A stretch of 52,906 bases of DNA. Source: Rhodocyclaceae bacterium. Lineage in GTDB: Bacteria > Pseudomonadota > Gammaproteobacteria > Burkholderiales > Rhodocyclaceae. Shown one piece after another: positions 1-9,597 of this stretch. Each line of letters opens with the position of its first letter. Positions within the stretch are counted from its first letter, which is position 1. The stretch covers positions 1 through 52,906 of the forward strand of contig VIKE01000004.1 in assembly GCA_008080565.1 (NCBI GenBank), read 5' to 3'. The position numbers were made by a program, and so were the translations under genes. A model generated the notes under the pieces. That model saw only the letters and a list, made by a program, of their open reading frames with translations, was not told where the DNA came from and ran no database searches.

Positions 1-59
<59 letters not shown>

Positions 60-89
60 CTACCTTAAAACTCCAGCCGTACTGCGTCA

Positions 90-163
90 TGGAGCGGGTG
101 AAGGGAATCGAACCCTCGTCTTAAGCTTGGAAGGCTTCAGCTCTACCATTGAGCTACACCCGC
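90..163 (-). tRNA. tRNA-Gly (TCC)
   Basis: The minus strand reads GCGGGTG at the 5' end, a D-arm with TAGCTCAATGGTAGAGC, an anticodon loop CTTCCAA (anticodon TCC), a T-loop GGTTCGATTCC and a 3' acceptor CACCCGCT followed by an encoded CCA. The length is 74 bases with CCA. It is the middle member of the three-tRNA cluster. Confidence 0.96.
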
Positions 164-202
164 TTATTACGCCCGCAACACAGGCTGCTACAGCATTCAA
201 TC

Positions 203-287
<85 letters not shown>

Positions 288-342
288 GGAAGAACCCGGG
301 ATTATCCGGACGACCACCAGCCCTGTCAACACCCAAAAACAG

Positions 343-368
343 AAAAGCCGGCATATAGCCGGCTTTTT
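343..368. terminator. bidirectional intrinsic terminator
   Basis: Perfect stem GCCGGC/GCCGGC with loop ATATA, flanked by AAAA on the left and TTTTT on the right, so it can act in both directions. On the minus strand it lies just after the cytochrome c stop codon and before the tRNA-Tyr gene, separating the two transcription units. Confidence 0.85.
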
Positions 369-386
369 CCGCTTTCGAAACTGAAA

Positions 387-695
387 TTACTTCTGTGCGA
401 GGACCCAGGCGACCAGCTTCTTGGCTTCGTCTTCAGTAACGTTGTTGGGCGGCATCGGGATCTGACCCCAGACACCCTTGCCGCCAGCCTTGACCTTGGT
501 GGCCAGCATGGCGGGGGCAGCCTTGTCGCCCTTGTATTTTGCAGCGACTTCCTTGTAAGCCGGACCAACCAGCTTTTTGTCGATGGCATGGCAGGACATG
601 CAGTTCTTGGCCTTGGCCAGAGCTTCGTCGGCTTGGGCCTGACCGGCCATCACGATACCAGCGGCGGCCATCACGGCAACATAAACAGCTTTCAT
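387..695 (-). CDS. small class I c-type cytochrome (c8/c-551 type)
   Basis: A 102-residue protein with a Sec signal peptide ending near AQA at residue 22, so the mature protein is periplasmic and about 80 residues. The haem attachment motif is CMSCH (C32, C35, H36). A probable methionine axial ligand is M81 in the IPMPPN segment, as in c-551/c8 cytochromes, which shuttle electrons between periplasmic reductases and oxidases. The gene is monocistronic: a terminator follows it and 149 bases separate it from the next gene. No partner redox enzyme is adjacent, so the electron partner cannot be inferred. Confidence 0.92.
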   Translation of the reverse strand: MKAVYVAVMAAAGIVMAGQAQADEALAKAKNCMSCHAIDKKLVGPAYKEVAAKYKGDKAAPAMLATKVKAGGKGVWGQIPMPPNNVTEDEAKKLVAWVLAQK

Positions 696-844
696 TCTCT
701 CGCTCCGTTATTCAGGTTGGTGGATAAATCAGTATTGGATGATAAAACCCTTTTCTTTCCCTTGCAAACAGGAAGCTTGGGGCAACCGCATCTCTTCCAC
801 AAGACGGTTAACGCAGCACCCCGGGGCGCGTTGACAGGGAATGC

Positions 845-1465
845 TCATGAAGGTCGCGACGACACGGCCAACAAAGCACCGGCCGAGACGAACAAACCAC
901 CGAAAAGGCGATTCTGCAAACGAATTGCGACCGGGTCATGCAACCACCTGCCCAGATGCACTGCGGCAAGTGCGTACCCGGACATCACCGCCATGTCAGT
1001 CAGGCAGAGTGTTGTGGCTATCAACAGGTACTGGGGAATTTGGGGTTCCGCTGGATTGACAAACTGGGGCACCAGCGCACCGATGAATATGATGGCCTTC
1101 GGATTGGTCAGATTGACCAGAACCCCCTGCAAAAATAGTCCTTTGCGATGCACTATCGGAGCATTGGCATCGACCGGAATGACCGGCGCCCGCCATTTCT
1201 GGATGCCGAGCCAGAGCAGGTAGGCCGCACCCAAAAATTTGACCAGCAAAAATGCTGTTTCCGAGGCGGCCAATAGTGCGCCTAGGCCAAGTGCGACAAT
1301 CAGCAGATGGAGCAAAATGGCCGACTGAAGGCCAAGAATGGCTGTCAGTGCAGCCCAATAGCCGTGCCGCATGCCGGTGCTCATGCTGATCACCGCGCCC
1401 GGCCCGGGGGTCACCGCGATCAGGATGGCCGCCAGCAGGAACCCAAGCCAGACCGCAAGTGTCAT
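845..1465 (-). CDS. LysE/RhtB-family amino-acid exporter
   Basis: A 206-residue inner-membrane protein with about six hydrophobic segments. It has the family signature near the N-terminus (TPGPG followed by a small-residue-rich helix, residues about 19-40) and the central LTNPKA motif (about residue 137). Family members export amino acids such as homoserine lactone, threonine or lysine by proton antiport. The start lies beside the ilvD stop (4-base overlap), so it is probably the second gene of an ilvD-exporter unit, which would make sense if it exports amino-acid intermediates. The exact substrate cannot be told. Confidence 0.85.
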   Translation of the reverse strand: MTLAVWLGFLLAAILIAVTPGPGAVISMSTGMRHGYWAALTAILGLQSAILLHLLIVALGLGALLAASETAFLLVKFLGAAYLLWLGIQKWRAPVIPVDANAPIVHRKGLFLQGVLVNLTNPKAIIFIGALVPQFVNPAEPQIPQYLLIATTLCLTDMAVMSGYALAAVHLGRWLHDPVAIRLQNRLFGGLFVSAGALLAVSSRPS

Positions 1466-3238
1466 TTACGGCGCTGAATCTGCTTGACGTCGCGCACGGC
1501 GCCCTTGTCGGCCGAGGTGGCCATCAGGGCATAGGCTTGCAGCGCGGCAGAAACCGTACGTTCGCGATTGACCGGCTGCCAGGCAGCATCGCCCTTGGCT
1601 TCCATCGCGGCGCGGCGGATGGCGAGTTCGTCATCGGCGATAGCCAAGTGGATGCGACGATTCGGGATGTCGATTTCGATGGTGTCACCCTCTTCGACCA
1701 AACCGATGGCGCCGCCATCGGCTGCTTCCGGCGAAGCATGGCCGATGGAAAGGCCTGAGGTGCCGCCAGAGAAACGGCCATCAGTGAGCAGCGCGCAAGC
1801 TTTGCCGAGGCCCATCGATTTCAGGTAGGAGGTTGGGTATAGCATTTCCTGCATGCCGGGGCCGCCTTTCGGGCCTTCGTAGCGGATGACGACGACGTCG
1901 CCGGCAACGATTTTTTCGCCCAGAATGGCGTCGACCGCAGCATCCTGGCTTTCGAAGACGCGAGCACGGCCGCTGAATTTCCAGATGGACTCATCGACAC
2001 CGGCCGTCTTGACGATGCAGCCGTCAAGCGCGATGTTGCCGTAAAGGACGGCCAGGCCGCCCTCCTGCGAGAAAGCGTTGGCCTTGTTGCGGATGCAACC
2101 GTGGGTACGATCGAGATCGAGTTCGTTGAAGCGACGATCCTGCGAGAAGGCGACTTGGGTCGGCACGCCGCCCGGGGCGGCCTTGAAAAACTCATGCACC
2201 TTGACGTCGTGCTCGCGGACGACGTCCCAGCGTTCAATGGCTTCCCCGATATTCTTGATATGGACGGTCGGCACATCGCGCGTGATCAGCCCTGCCCTAT
2301 CCAGTTCGCCGAGGATGCCCATGATGCCGCCGGCCCGATGGACGTCTTCGATGTGATACTTGTCGGTCATCGGCGCGACCTTGCACAGGCAGGGCACGGC
2401 GCGCGAAATGCGGTCGATGTCGGCCATTGTGAAGTCGACACCGGCTTCCTGCGCCGTGGCCAGGATGTGGAGCACGGTGTTGGTCGAGCCGCCCATGGCG
2501 ACGTCGAGGGTCATGGCGTTTTCGAAAGCGGCCTTGGTGGCAATGGAGCGCGGCAGCACCGAGGCGTCATCCTGCTCGTAATAACGCTTGCACAGTTCGA
2601 CGATCAGGCGTCCGGCACGCAGGAAGAGCTGCTTGCGGTCAGCGTGCGTGGCGACGACGGTGCCGTTGCCGGGCAGGCTGAGGCCGAAAGCTTCGGTCAA
2701 GCAGTTCATCGAGTTGGCGGTAAACATGCCGGAGCAGGAGCCGCAGGTCGGGCAGGCGGAACGCTCGATTTCGTCGAGATCGGACTGGGAAACCGTGTGG
2801 TCGGCAGCCTTGACCATGGCATCGACGAGATCGAGGTGCACGACGTTGCCCTGGATCTTGACCTTGCCGGCTTCCATCGGTCCGCCGGAGACGAAAATGA
2901 CCGGAATGTTGAGGCGCATGGCGGCCATCAGCATGCCCGGGGTGATCTTGTCGCAGTTGGAGATACAACATCCCGCTATGGCCCATGGCGATGCCGTCGT
3001 CGATGGCGATGGTGTTGAATTCCTTGGCAACGCCGCCGGCTGCCTCGATCTCGCGCGCTACCAGCTGCCCCATGTCCTTGAGGTGCACGTGGCCCGGCAC
3101 GAACTGGGTGAAGCTGTTGACCACGGCGATGATCGGCTTGCCGAAGTCGCCATCCTTCATGCCGGTAGCGCGCCACAGGGAGCGGGCACCGGCCATGTTG
3201 CGGCCGTGGGTGGAGGTGCGGGAACGGTATTGCGGCAT
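1462..3238 (-). pseudogene. ilvD: dihydroxy-acid dehydratase, internal deletion and frameshift
   Basis: IlvD dehydrates dihydroxy-isovalerate and dihydroxy-methylvalerate in valine, leucine and isoleucine synthesis. The start ([14 protein letters not shown]) and the rest match the E. coli-type [4Fe-4S] enzyme well, including [15 protein letters not shown] and [18 protein letters not shown]. Reading breaks near 2963-2970: after [11 protein letters not shown] the frame runs into nonsense, and the protein resumes in another frame at [10 protein letters not shown]. In the E. coli enzyme 26 residues separate these motifs. I infer that about 80 bases are missing, which removes a conserved segment and shifts the frame. 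Both halves are otherwise intact, so the lesion is recent or is an assembly or sequencing fault. An organism without another ilvD would be a branched-chain auxotroph. Confidence 0.88.
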
Positions 3239-3290
3239 GACTCTCTCTCCGTCTGAATCTGGCGCCGATGTCTTGTCATGGCGCGCGAAC

Positions 3291-3296
3291 TATAAT
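3291..3296 (+). promoter_or_regulatory. possible -10 element of lgt
   Basis: A perfect TATAAT lies 31 bases before the lgt start codon in the ilvD/lgt divergent intergenic region. No good -35 hexamer is seen at 16-18 bases upstream, so this is a weak prediction from the -10 alone. Confidence 0.35.
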
Positions 3297-3326
3297 CAGC
3301 TAATTCTAGCCCACTCTTAACCTTCA

Positions 3327-4118
3327 ATGCTTCTTCACCCGCAGTTCGATCCTGTTGCCTTTTCGCTCGGCCCGCTCTCGGTGCGCTGGTACGGTTTGAT
3401 GTATCTCGTCGCCTTCGTTCAGTTTATTTTGCTCGGTCGCTACCGGATCAAGAGTCGCCCGTCGATTCTCTCCGTCGAACAACTCGACGACCTGCTTTTC
3501 TATGGCATGCTCGGGGTCATTGTCGGTGGTCGCCTCGGGCAAGTGCTGTTCTATGAGCCGGCTTACTACTTGAGCAATCCGCTGGAAATTCTTGCTGTCT
3601 GGAAAGGCGGCATGAGCTTCCATGGCGGCTTTCTCGGCGTGCTCGCCGCCATGGGCCTTTGGGCCAACAAGCAAAAGCTCAACTGGTGGGACATCATGGA
3701 TTTCGTCGCGCCGCTCGTCCCGCTTGGCCTGGCCGCCGGCCGTCTCGGCAACTTCATCAACGGCGAACTGTGGGGCCGCGTCGCCGAGGCCAGCCTGCCG
3801 TGGGCGATGATCTTTCCGCAATCCGGCGACATGCAGCCGCGCCACCCGTCGCAGCTTTATCATATCGGTCTGGAAGGCCTCGCCCTCTTTTCAATTTTGT
3901 GGCTTTTTTCAGGTCGACCGCAGCAACGCGGTGCGGTGTCCGGCGTTTTCCTGATCGGCTACGGTGCGTTCCGTTTCATCACCGAATTCTTCCGCGAGCC
4001 GGATGCCGGCATCTTCGGCCAGTCCTATACGATCAGCATGGGTCAGTGGCTGTCGCTGCCCATGGTGCTGGCCGGCCTCGTTTTGCTGATACTCGCCAAG
4101 CGCCGGAAAATTCTATAA
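3327..4118 (+). CDS. lgt: prolipoprotein diacylglyceryl transferase
   Basis: A 263-residue polytopic inner-membrane enzyme that moves diacylglycerol from phosphatidylglycerol to the lipobox cysteine of prolipoproteins, the first step of lipoprotein maturation. The Lgt signature [14 protein letters not shown] is near residues 138-151, with the HGG motif (SFHGGF) earlier and HPSQLY later. The C-terminal [19 protein letters not shown] segment is typical. Length and start ([16 protein letters not shown]) match the family. It is divergent from ilvD and followed 40 bases later by a VOC gene. Codons 188-199 coincide with a degenerate copy of the dispersed 36-bp element (3888-3923), without any insertion relative to the family. 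Confidence 0.97.
   Translation: MLLHPQFDPVAFSLGPLSVRWYGLMYLVAFVQFILLGRYRIKSRPSILSVEQLDDLLFYGMLGVIVGGRLGQVLFYEPAYYLSNPLEILAVWKGGMSFHGGFLGVLAAMGLWANKQKLNWWDIMDFVAPLVPLGLAAGRLGNFINGELWGRVAEASLPWAMIFPQSGDMQPRHPSQLYHIGLEGLALFSILWLFSGRPQQRGAVSGVFLIGYGAFRFITEFFREPDAGIFGQSYTISMGQWLSLPMVLAGLVLLILAKRRKIL
3888..3923 (-). repeat. dispersed 36-bp element, degenerate copy inside lgt
   Basis: Reverse-oriented match: block 2 at 3888-3902 (11 of 15 bases), a 7-base T-rich spacer (3903-3909) and block 1 at 3910-3923 (10 of 14 bases). The spacing is exactly that of the clean copies. It encodes the [11 protein letters not shown] stretch, which aligns without a gap to other Lgt proteins, so chance similarity is possible. 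Confidence 0.4.
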
Positions 4119-4158
4119 TTATGGATTACGTTATCCACTACACGACAGGAATCGACTC

Positions 4159-4635
4159 ATGACACGTCCGTTCAAGGTTCTCGGCATCCAGCAAATCGCC
4201 ATCGGCGGCCCTTCCAAGGAAAAACTGCGCACCCTGTGGGTCGAGAAATTCGGCCTGGAAATCACCAGCACCTTCGTTTCCGAGCGCGAAAACGTCGACG
4301 AAGACATCTGCGCCATGGGCACCGGCCCGTTCAAGGTCGAAGTCGACCTCATGCAGCCGCTTGATCCGGACAAGAAGCCGGCTGTGCACACCACGCCGCT
4401 CAACCACGTCGGCCTGTGGATCGACGATTTGCCCAAGGCTGTCGAATGGCTGTCGGCCAACGGCGTACGTTTTGCCCCGGGCGGTATCCGCAAGGGCGCC
4501 GCTGGTTTCGACATCACCTTCCTGCACCCGAAGGGCAATGAAGAATTCCCGATCGGCGGCGAGGGCGTGCTGATCGAACTCGTTCAGGCACCGCCGGAAG
4601 TCGTCTCGGCCTTCGCCAGGCTGGCCGCCCAGTAA
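4159..4635 (+). CDS. VOC-superfamily (glyoxalase-like) protein
   Basis: A 158-residue protein with two beta-alpha-beta-beta-beta modules of the vicinal oxygen chelate fold. Potential metal ligands are H in NHVGLWIDD (about residue 80) and E in [10 protein letters not shown] near the C-terminus. The closest familiar pattern is methylmalonyl-CoA epimerase or lactoylglutathione-lyase-like proteins, but the substrate cannot be assigned. It follows lgt by 40 bases on the same strand and precedes the next gene by 6 bases, so the two are probably cotranscribed. Confidence 0.8.
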   Translation: MTRPFKVLGIQQIAIGGPSKEKLRTLWVEKFGLEITSTFVSERENVDEDICAMGTGPFKVEVDLMQPLDPDKKPAVHTTPLNHVGLWIDDLPKAVEWLSANGVRFAPGGIRKGAAGFDITFLHPKGNEEFPIGGEGVLIELVQAPPEVVSAFARLAAQ

Positions 4636-4641
4636 GCCAAA

Positions 4642-5394
4642 ATGGCTGACATCCCCGAGCACGAACTCGAGGAAACCCGCGCCGCGCTCGCCCCCACGCT
4701 GGAGGCGACCGCGGCGATCCTGCCCTGGGTGGCCACGCCCAGAAAGGCGCGCTTCGACCCGAAGCTCAATGAACGCTGGATTGCCGCCAACAAACGGCTT
4801 GCTGCAGCATGGTCGGAGCGCCATGGCGACGGCTCCGACAATATTCGACCGGCCGTTTTCGGGCTCTACACCATCGCCATCGAAACCGCCGACGCCAACT
4901 GCCTGCGTCTCGGCGAAGCTCTGGCCAGCGCCGCCGACCGCCTTGAAGATGATGCGCTGTCTCCTCGCCTGATCGCAGCCATGAGTGCCGCCATCGAATG
5001 CCTGAGCGAAGCAGACGGCCTTGAGCACCCAGCCTTCCCGGAACGTGCCGACCACTTTGCCGGACGCCTCGAGGCATGCGCCAAGGCGACAAAAAGCGAC
5101 GAGCGCTCGGCCGTTCTCGACCAACTATTCGTCGATGAAGCCAGCGAGCAAATCCAGTTGATGCACGATGCCCTGGCCACCCTGCCGCCGGATGCCTACG
5201 CCTTGACCACGGAGGCGCTCAAGCTGGCCCAACAGGCCGAATTGCTTGAAATCTGGGGCGTCATGCACCTTGCCCGGCAACTCTCGGAATGCATCACACG
5301 CAATGCGGCCGACCTTGATAACGCTGCCGTCCGCATGGAAATACAAAATCGGCTGGAAGCACTCAGCACCACCGTTGCCACGGTCAACCGGTAA
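4642..5394 (+). CDS. uncharacterised helical protein (possible Hpt-like fold)
   Basis: I do not recognise this 250-residue protein. It is predicted almost wholly alpha-helical, acidic, cytoplasmic, and without signal peptide or membrane segments. The C-terminal half (from about LFVDEASEQIQLMHDALATL) has the amphipathic helix pattern of histidine phosphotransfer modules but lacks a clear HxxKG motif, so any link to phosphorelays is speculative. It starts 6 bases after the VOC gene. Its last codons (VNR and TAA) fall inside a copy of the dispersed 36-bp element, which therefore supplies the stop codon. Confidence 0.7.
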   Translation: MADIPEHELEETRAALAPTLEATAAILPWVATPRKARFDPKLNERWIAANKRLAAAWSERHGDGSDNIRPAVFGLYTIAIETADANCLRLGEALASAADRLEDDALSPRLIAAMSAAIECLSEADGLEHPAFPERADHFAGRLEACAKATKSDERSAVLDQLFVDEASEQIQLMHDALATLPPDAYALTTEALKLAQQAELLEIWGVMHLARQLSECITRNAADLDNAAVRMEIQNRLEALSTTVATVNR

Positions 5395-5413
5395 TTTCGA
5401 CCAAAATTGAAAT
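5378..5413 (+). repeat. dispersed 36-bp element, copy with a CDS stop codon
   Basis: Block 1 CCACGGTCAACCGG at 5378-5391 is exact, the spacer TAATTTC is 7 bases, and block 2 at 5399-5413 differs at one base. The first three spacer bases are the stop codon of the upstream gene. The copy sits between two convergent genes. Confidence 0.88.
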
Positions 5414-5417
5414 GTCG

Positions 5418-6032
5418 TCAGATCGCACCGCAAACGGCGCGCAGCCGTTCGCCAGCGGCACGGGCCTGGAGCTTCGCCTCTTCCGCCTCATATTCGACCA
5501 GTGCCAGCGTCACCAGATTGGCCACCGCCTGCGCAAACAGCCCGTGCGACGACGTCCACGGTTGGCGCGATCCGACCTGCTCGAGACAGAGCACTCCCTG
5601 CAACTCGCCGCGGATATGAATTGGTGTATCAAGCATGGCCATCACACCATGACAGGGCAGGTAATCGGCAGCAAACTCGGCGGTCAATGGATGAGTGTAG
5701 GCATCGTCAGCCGCGATGCTGCTGCCCGCCCGCAATGCCTGGAAGTACAGCGGATACTGGCGGGCATGGATACGCTGGTCTTTGCTGTGGCGCCGCGGCG
5801 ACAGCTCGAAGAGGTCAAGACAGAGCAGTTCCTGATGCTGGTTGGTGAGCGCCCAGATGCTGACGCGCTCGACGCCGGACATCTGCGCCGCCGACTCGGT
5901 CAGGATGCTCAGCATCATGTCGAGCGGCGCCTCCTTGAAATATGCGCCGCGCGACAGGCTGGCAATACCTTCCTGCAACTCCAGCGGCGACATCAGGGTT
6001 CTGCCGAGACCCGGATTGACCATGTTTTCCAT
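5418..6032 (-). CDS. GAF-domain protein
   Basis: About 204 residues from the chosen start MENMVNPG; an in-frame start 13 codons further upstream is less likely because the family begins near here. A GAF domain covers roughly residues 30-180, recognisable from the pattern SGVERVSIWALT, a central ALRAGSSIAADDA, and MLDTPIHIRGELQGVLCLEQVG. GAF domains bind cyclic nucleotides or other small ligands and are common in signalling proteins. There is no output domain, so it may act as a sensor subunit for a partner encoded elsewhere. It is monocistronic and convergent with the upstream helical protein gene. Confidence 0.8.
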   Translation of the reverse strand: MENMVNPGLGRTLMSPLELQEGIASLSRGAYFKEAPLDMMLSILTESAAQMSGVERVSIWALTNQHQELLCLDLFELSPRRHSKDQRIHARQYPLYFQALRAGSSIAADDAYTHPLTAEFAADYLPCHGVMAMLDTPIHIRGELQGVLCLEQVGSRQPWTSSHGLFAQAVANLVTLALVEYEAEEAKLQARAAGERLRAVCGAI

Positions 6033-6151
6033 AAAATTCCGACTGACCAGTCCCAAGGGACAAATATTCAAGTCCGAATTTTAAGAAACTCGGCCAGTTT
6101 CGCCCGTGAAATCCTCCACACCTGACAAAAGTAATAGCCGGGGCGCCGCGT

Positions 6152-6490
6152 TTAATCGGGTCCTGGCGTCGTCTTGAAGATGAAAGCCGCCTTCTGGACT
6201 TCGGTAATCCACACCAGCCCGTCACCGTAATGACCGGTCTGTGCCACCTCGGTGATCCGCTGAAAAATGGCCTCGGCCACCTCATCCGGAGCGACGATTT
6301 CGACGCGTACCTTGGGCGTGTAATCGGTCAATTCATCCTTGATCTTTGTCCGCGCCGGCACATGGCGCGACGGCGCACTACAGCCTTCGACCTTGGTCAC
6401 CGTCATGCCGGGAAATCCGGGCAGGACGACTAGCGCATCACGCAAATCCGCCAGTTTGTTGGGGCGAATGACAGCCTTGATTTCTTTCAT
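6152..6490 (-). CDS. PII-like regulator of the heavy-metal RND operon (PII-NG type)
   Basis: A 112-residue protein with the PII ferredoxin-like fold: start MKEIKAVIRPNKL, first motif GMTVTKVEGCSAPSR, then a shortened, basic T-loop region HVPARTKIKDELTDYTPKVRVEIVAP, and the C-terminal TGHYGDGLVWITEV motif. The tyrosine uridylylation site of GlnB/GlnK is not in its usual setting. A PII group called PII-NG, encoded with CusA/CzcA-type pumps, has been described and fits this context. The start codon overlaps the pump stop codon (ATGA), so the gene is the last of the operon. Its ligand and target are unknown; it may gate the pump. Confidence 0.85.
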   Translation of the reverse strand: MKEIKAVIRPNKLADLRDALVVLPGFPGMTVTKVEGCSAPSRHVPARTKIKDELTDYTPKVRVEIVAPDEVAEAIFQRITEVAQTGHYGDGLVWITEVQKAAFIFKTTPGPD

Positions 6491-9400
6491 GCTTCGACCT
6501 CTTCATCGTCAAACCAGCGGTAAATGGTGGGCAAGACCAGCAGCGTCAGCAGGGTACAGGTAATCAGGCCACCAATCACCACGATGGCCAGCGGCCGCTG
6601 CACTTCGGAGCCCGGCCCGCTCGAAAACAGGAAGGGAATCAGGCCGAGCATGGCCACCGTCGCCGTCATCATCACCGGCCGGAAGCGCAGCGTGGCGCCC
6701 TCGACCACCGCGTCGCGCACGCTGCGTCCCTGGTCGCGCAGACCACGGATGTAGGACACCAGCACAACACCATTGAGCACCGCGATACCCCACAGCGCAA
6801 TGAAGCCCACCGAGGCCGGCACCGACAGGTACTCACCGCTGACGAACAGGCCGATGATGCCGCCGATGGAGGCAAAAGGCAGCACGGTGATGATCAGCGT
6901 GGCAAAACGCAGGGAATTGAAGAGCAGGAAAAGCAGGAAGAAAATCGCCGCGATGGTGATCGGGATGATGATCTTCAGGTGCCCCAGCGCCCGCTCCATG
7001 TTCTGGAACTGACCGCCCCACTCCAGATAATAGCCGTCCGGCAACTTGATCTGGCCATCCACCTTCTGCTGCAACTCGGCGACGAAACTGCCGAGGTCGC
7101 GATCCTTGACGTTGACGCCGACCACGATGCGTCGCTTGCCCAGTTCGCGCGAAATCTGCGCAGGGCCGTCCATTACGCTGATTTTCGCCACGTCGGCCAG
7201 GCGTGCCTGGGCGCCATTGCGCGAGGTGATCAGGATATTTGAAATGGCCTCGACGTTGTTGCGGAAGCTCTCCGGCAAACGCACCACGCCCGGGAAGCGA
7301 CGTTCGCCCTCGAAGATCTCGGTCGCCACCTTGCCACCGACCGCCGTCTCCAGCAAATCGTTGACGTCGGAAACGTTCAAACCAAGGCGGGCAATCGCCT
7401 GGCGGTCGATTTCAATGGACAAATACTGCTGCCCGCTGATCCGCTCGATACGCAGATCCTGCGCCCCCTCCAAGGTCTGGGCGACCTTGCCGATCTGGCC
7501 GGCAATCTTCTTCAACTGATCGAGATCGTCGCCAAAGACCTTGACCGCGATGTCGGAACGCACGCCGGTAACCATTTCATCGACGCGGTCGGAAATCGGC
7601 TGGGCCATAACGACCTGGACACCCGGCAGCACCTTCAGTTTCTCGCGCATGGCGTCCTGAATATCCTCCTGCGTCCAGCCGGAAGGCCATTCGCTACGCG
7701 GTTTCAGGCTGACGATGGGCGTCGACTCGTTCGGCCCCTGCGGGTCGGCCGGCGATTCGCCGCGGCCAACGCCAGACACCGCGGACTTGACACCCGGCAC
7801 CTGCATGACCAGACGCATGGCCTCCATTTCCATCTTGATCGACTCGTCGAGCGAGATGTTGGGCACCCGATTGATACCCGGCACGACAGAGCCTTCCTTC
7901 ATTTCCGGAATGAAGGCAGTGCCGAGAAAAGGCAGCGTACCTACCGTCAGGATGAAGGCGCCAACAGCCAGGATCACCGTCTTGCGCTCGTTGCCCAGCG
8001 TCCAGTGGAGCATCTTGAGGTAGCGGCGCTTCATGGCCGCGATCAGCTTGGTGTCGTGGTCACCATCGTGGGCAGGCGGCTTGAGCAGGTAGGTAGACAT
8101 CACCGGCGTCAGTGTCATTGACAGGACCAGCGAAATGGCCAGCGCGATGGCGATGGTGTAAGCCAGCGGCGCGAACATCTTGCCTTCCATGCCCTGCAAA
8201 GTCATCAGCGGCAGGAAGACGAGAATGATGATGCCAACACCAAAGATGACCGGCGTCGCCACTTCGACCACGGCGCGCAGGATCACCCGCAACTGGCTCT
8301 CGCCGCTCTTGGCATGGCGGCCGAGTTGCAGGTAGGCGTTTTCGACAACCACCACCGAGCCGTCGACCATCAGGCCGATGGCGATAGCCAGCCCGCCGAG
8401 CGACATCAGGTTGGCCGAAATGCCCAGCTTATTCATCGCCATGAAGGTCAGCAGCGGCGTCAGCACCAGCGTACCCACGACGATCAGCGAGGAGCGGACA
8501 TCGCCGAGAAAGAGGAAGAGCACGACAACAACCAGCGCGACGCCCTCAAGCAGCACCTTGGTGACCGTCCACAACGCCGCATCGACCAGTTCCGAACGGT
8601 CGTAATACGGTGCGATCTTCAGGCCGTCGGGCAGCATGCCTTTGCGGTTGATTTCCTCGACCCGCGCCTTGACCCGGCTGACCACTTCCTTGGCGTTGCC
8701 GCCAGCGATCATCATGACCACGCCGCCCACCGCCTCGGTCGTGCCGTTCTTGATCACGGCGCCCTGCCGGACATCGTGGCCGATCTGCACTTCGGCGACA
8801 TCGCGCACGTAAACCGGCACGCCGTCCTTTTCCTTGAGCACGATAGCGCGCAGGTCTTCCAGATCGCGGACCAGGCCGACACCGCGAATCAGGTACTGCT
8901 CGGCGTATTGCGGCAGGACGCCGCCGCCGGCATTGGCGTTGTTGCGACCGACCGCCTGATAGACGTCGGCGACGCTGAGCCCGAAGTGGCGCAGCTTGTC
9001 GGGATTGACCAGCACCTGATACTGCTTGGCGTAGCCGCCCTGTGAATTGATCTCGGCGACACCCGGAATCGAGCGCAACAAGGGGCGCACCACCCAGTCC
9101 TGGGCGACGCGGCGCTTCATCAACTCGTCTACGCTCAGTGTCCGGTCGCCGTCATCGGGCCGCTCCAGCGTGTATTGATAAACCTCGCCGAGACCGGTAG
9201 ATACCGGCCCGAGCACCGGCGTAATGCCTGCCGGCAAGCGCGAACCGACTTCGAGCAGGCGCTCCATGACGAGTTGGCGGGCGAAATAGACGTCGGTCTT
9301 GTCATTGAATACCAAGGTGATCAGCGACAAGCCCGGCTTGTTCAGCGAGCGCATCTCCTCCAACCCGGGCAGGCCAGTCATCGCGACCTCAAGCGGCACC

Positions 9401-9597
9401 GTGGCAAAGCGCTCGACCTCTTCCGGCGAACGGCCGGTGGCCTCGGTGGCGATCTGGACCTGGACATTGGTCACATCGGGGAAGGCATCGACCGACAGCT
9501 TGCGCGCCGCATCGAGTCCAAAGAAGAAAAGCACGGTGGCGATCACCGCAACGATCAGGCGCTGCTTGAGCGCCCCGCGGACGAGGGACTCGATCAC
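6487..9597 (-). CDS. heavy-metal efflux RND pump (CzcA/CusA family)
   Basis: A 1036-residue inner-membrane proton/metal antiporter of the HME-RND family, which drives metal ions from periplasm or cytoplasm across the outer membrane together with an adaptor and a TolC-like channel. It begins MIESLVRGALKQR and shows the typical N-terminal helix, large periplasmic loops and C-terminal membrane half. The fourth membrane helix carries AIG-x3-DGS-x3-VEN at about residues 405-420. This equals neither the Zn/Co/Ni signature DFG-x3-DGA-x3-VEN nor the Cu/Ag signature AIG-x3-DAA, so the metal is left open. It overlaps its neighbours by 4 bases on both sides. Confidence 0.93.
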   Translation of the reverse strand: MIESLVRGALKQRLIVAVIATVLFFFGLDAARKLSVDAFPDVTNVQVQIATEATGRSPEEVERFATVPLEVAMTGLPGLEEMRSLNKPGLSLITLVFNDKTDVYFARQLVMERLLEVGSRLPAGITPVLGPVSTGLGEVYQYTLERPDDGDRTLSVDELMKRRVAQDWVVRPLLRSIPGVAEINSQGGYAKQYQVLVNPDKLRHFGLSVADVYQAVGRNNANAGGGVLPQYAEQYLIRGVGLVRDLEDLRAIVLKEKDGVPVYVRDVAEVQIGHDVRQGAVIKNGTTEAVGGVVMMIAGGNAKEVVSRVKARVEEINRKGMLPDGLKIAPYYDRSELVDAALWTVTKVLLEGVALVVVVLFLFLGDVRSSLIVVGTLVLTPLLTFMAMNKLGISANLMSLGGLAIAIGLMVDGSVVVVENAYLQLGRHAKSGESQLRVILRAVVEVATPVIFGVGIIILVFLPLMTLQGMEGKMFAPLAYTIAIALAISLVLSMTLTPVMSTYLLKPPAHDGDHDTKLIAAMKRRYLKMLHWTLGNERKTVILAVGAFILTVGTLPFLGTAFIPEMKEGSVVPGINRVPNISLDESIKMEMEAMRLVMQVPGVKSAVSGVGRGESPADPQGPNESTPIVSLKPRSEWPSGWTQEDIQDAMREKLKVLPGVQVVMAQPISDRVDEMVTGVRSDIAVKVFGDDLDQLKKIAGQIGKVAQTLEGAQDLRIERISGQQYLSIEIDRQAIARLGLNVSDVNDLLETAVGGKVATEIFEGERRFPGVVRLPESFRNNVEAISNILITSRNGAQARLADVAKISVMDGPAQISRELGKRRIVVGVNVKDRDLGSFVAELQQKVDGQIKLPDGYYLEWGGQFQNMERALGHLKIIIPITIAAIFFLLFLLFNSLRFATLIITVLPFASIGGIIGLFVSGEYLSVPASVGFIALWGIAVLNGVVLVSYIRGLRDQGRSVRDAVVEGATLRFRPVMMTATVAMLGLIPFLFSSGPGSEVQRPLAIVVIGGLITCTLLTLLVLPTIYRWFDDEEVEA

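Noticed and set aside
1462..3238. Programmed frameshift as an explanation for split ilvD
   Set aside because: About 26 residues are missing in addition to the frame change, which frameshifting cannot explain.
1462..3326. Leader peptide or riboswitch upstream of ilvD
   Set aside because: The 88-base ilvD/lgt gap has no branched-chain leader peptide or recognisable riboswitch fold.
4115..4120. TATAAT between lgt and the VOC gene as a promoter
   Set aside because: No -35 hexamer at proper spacing, and the close gene spacing suggests cotranscription.
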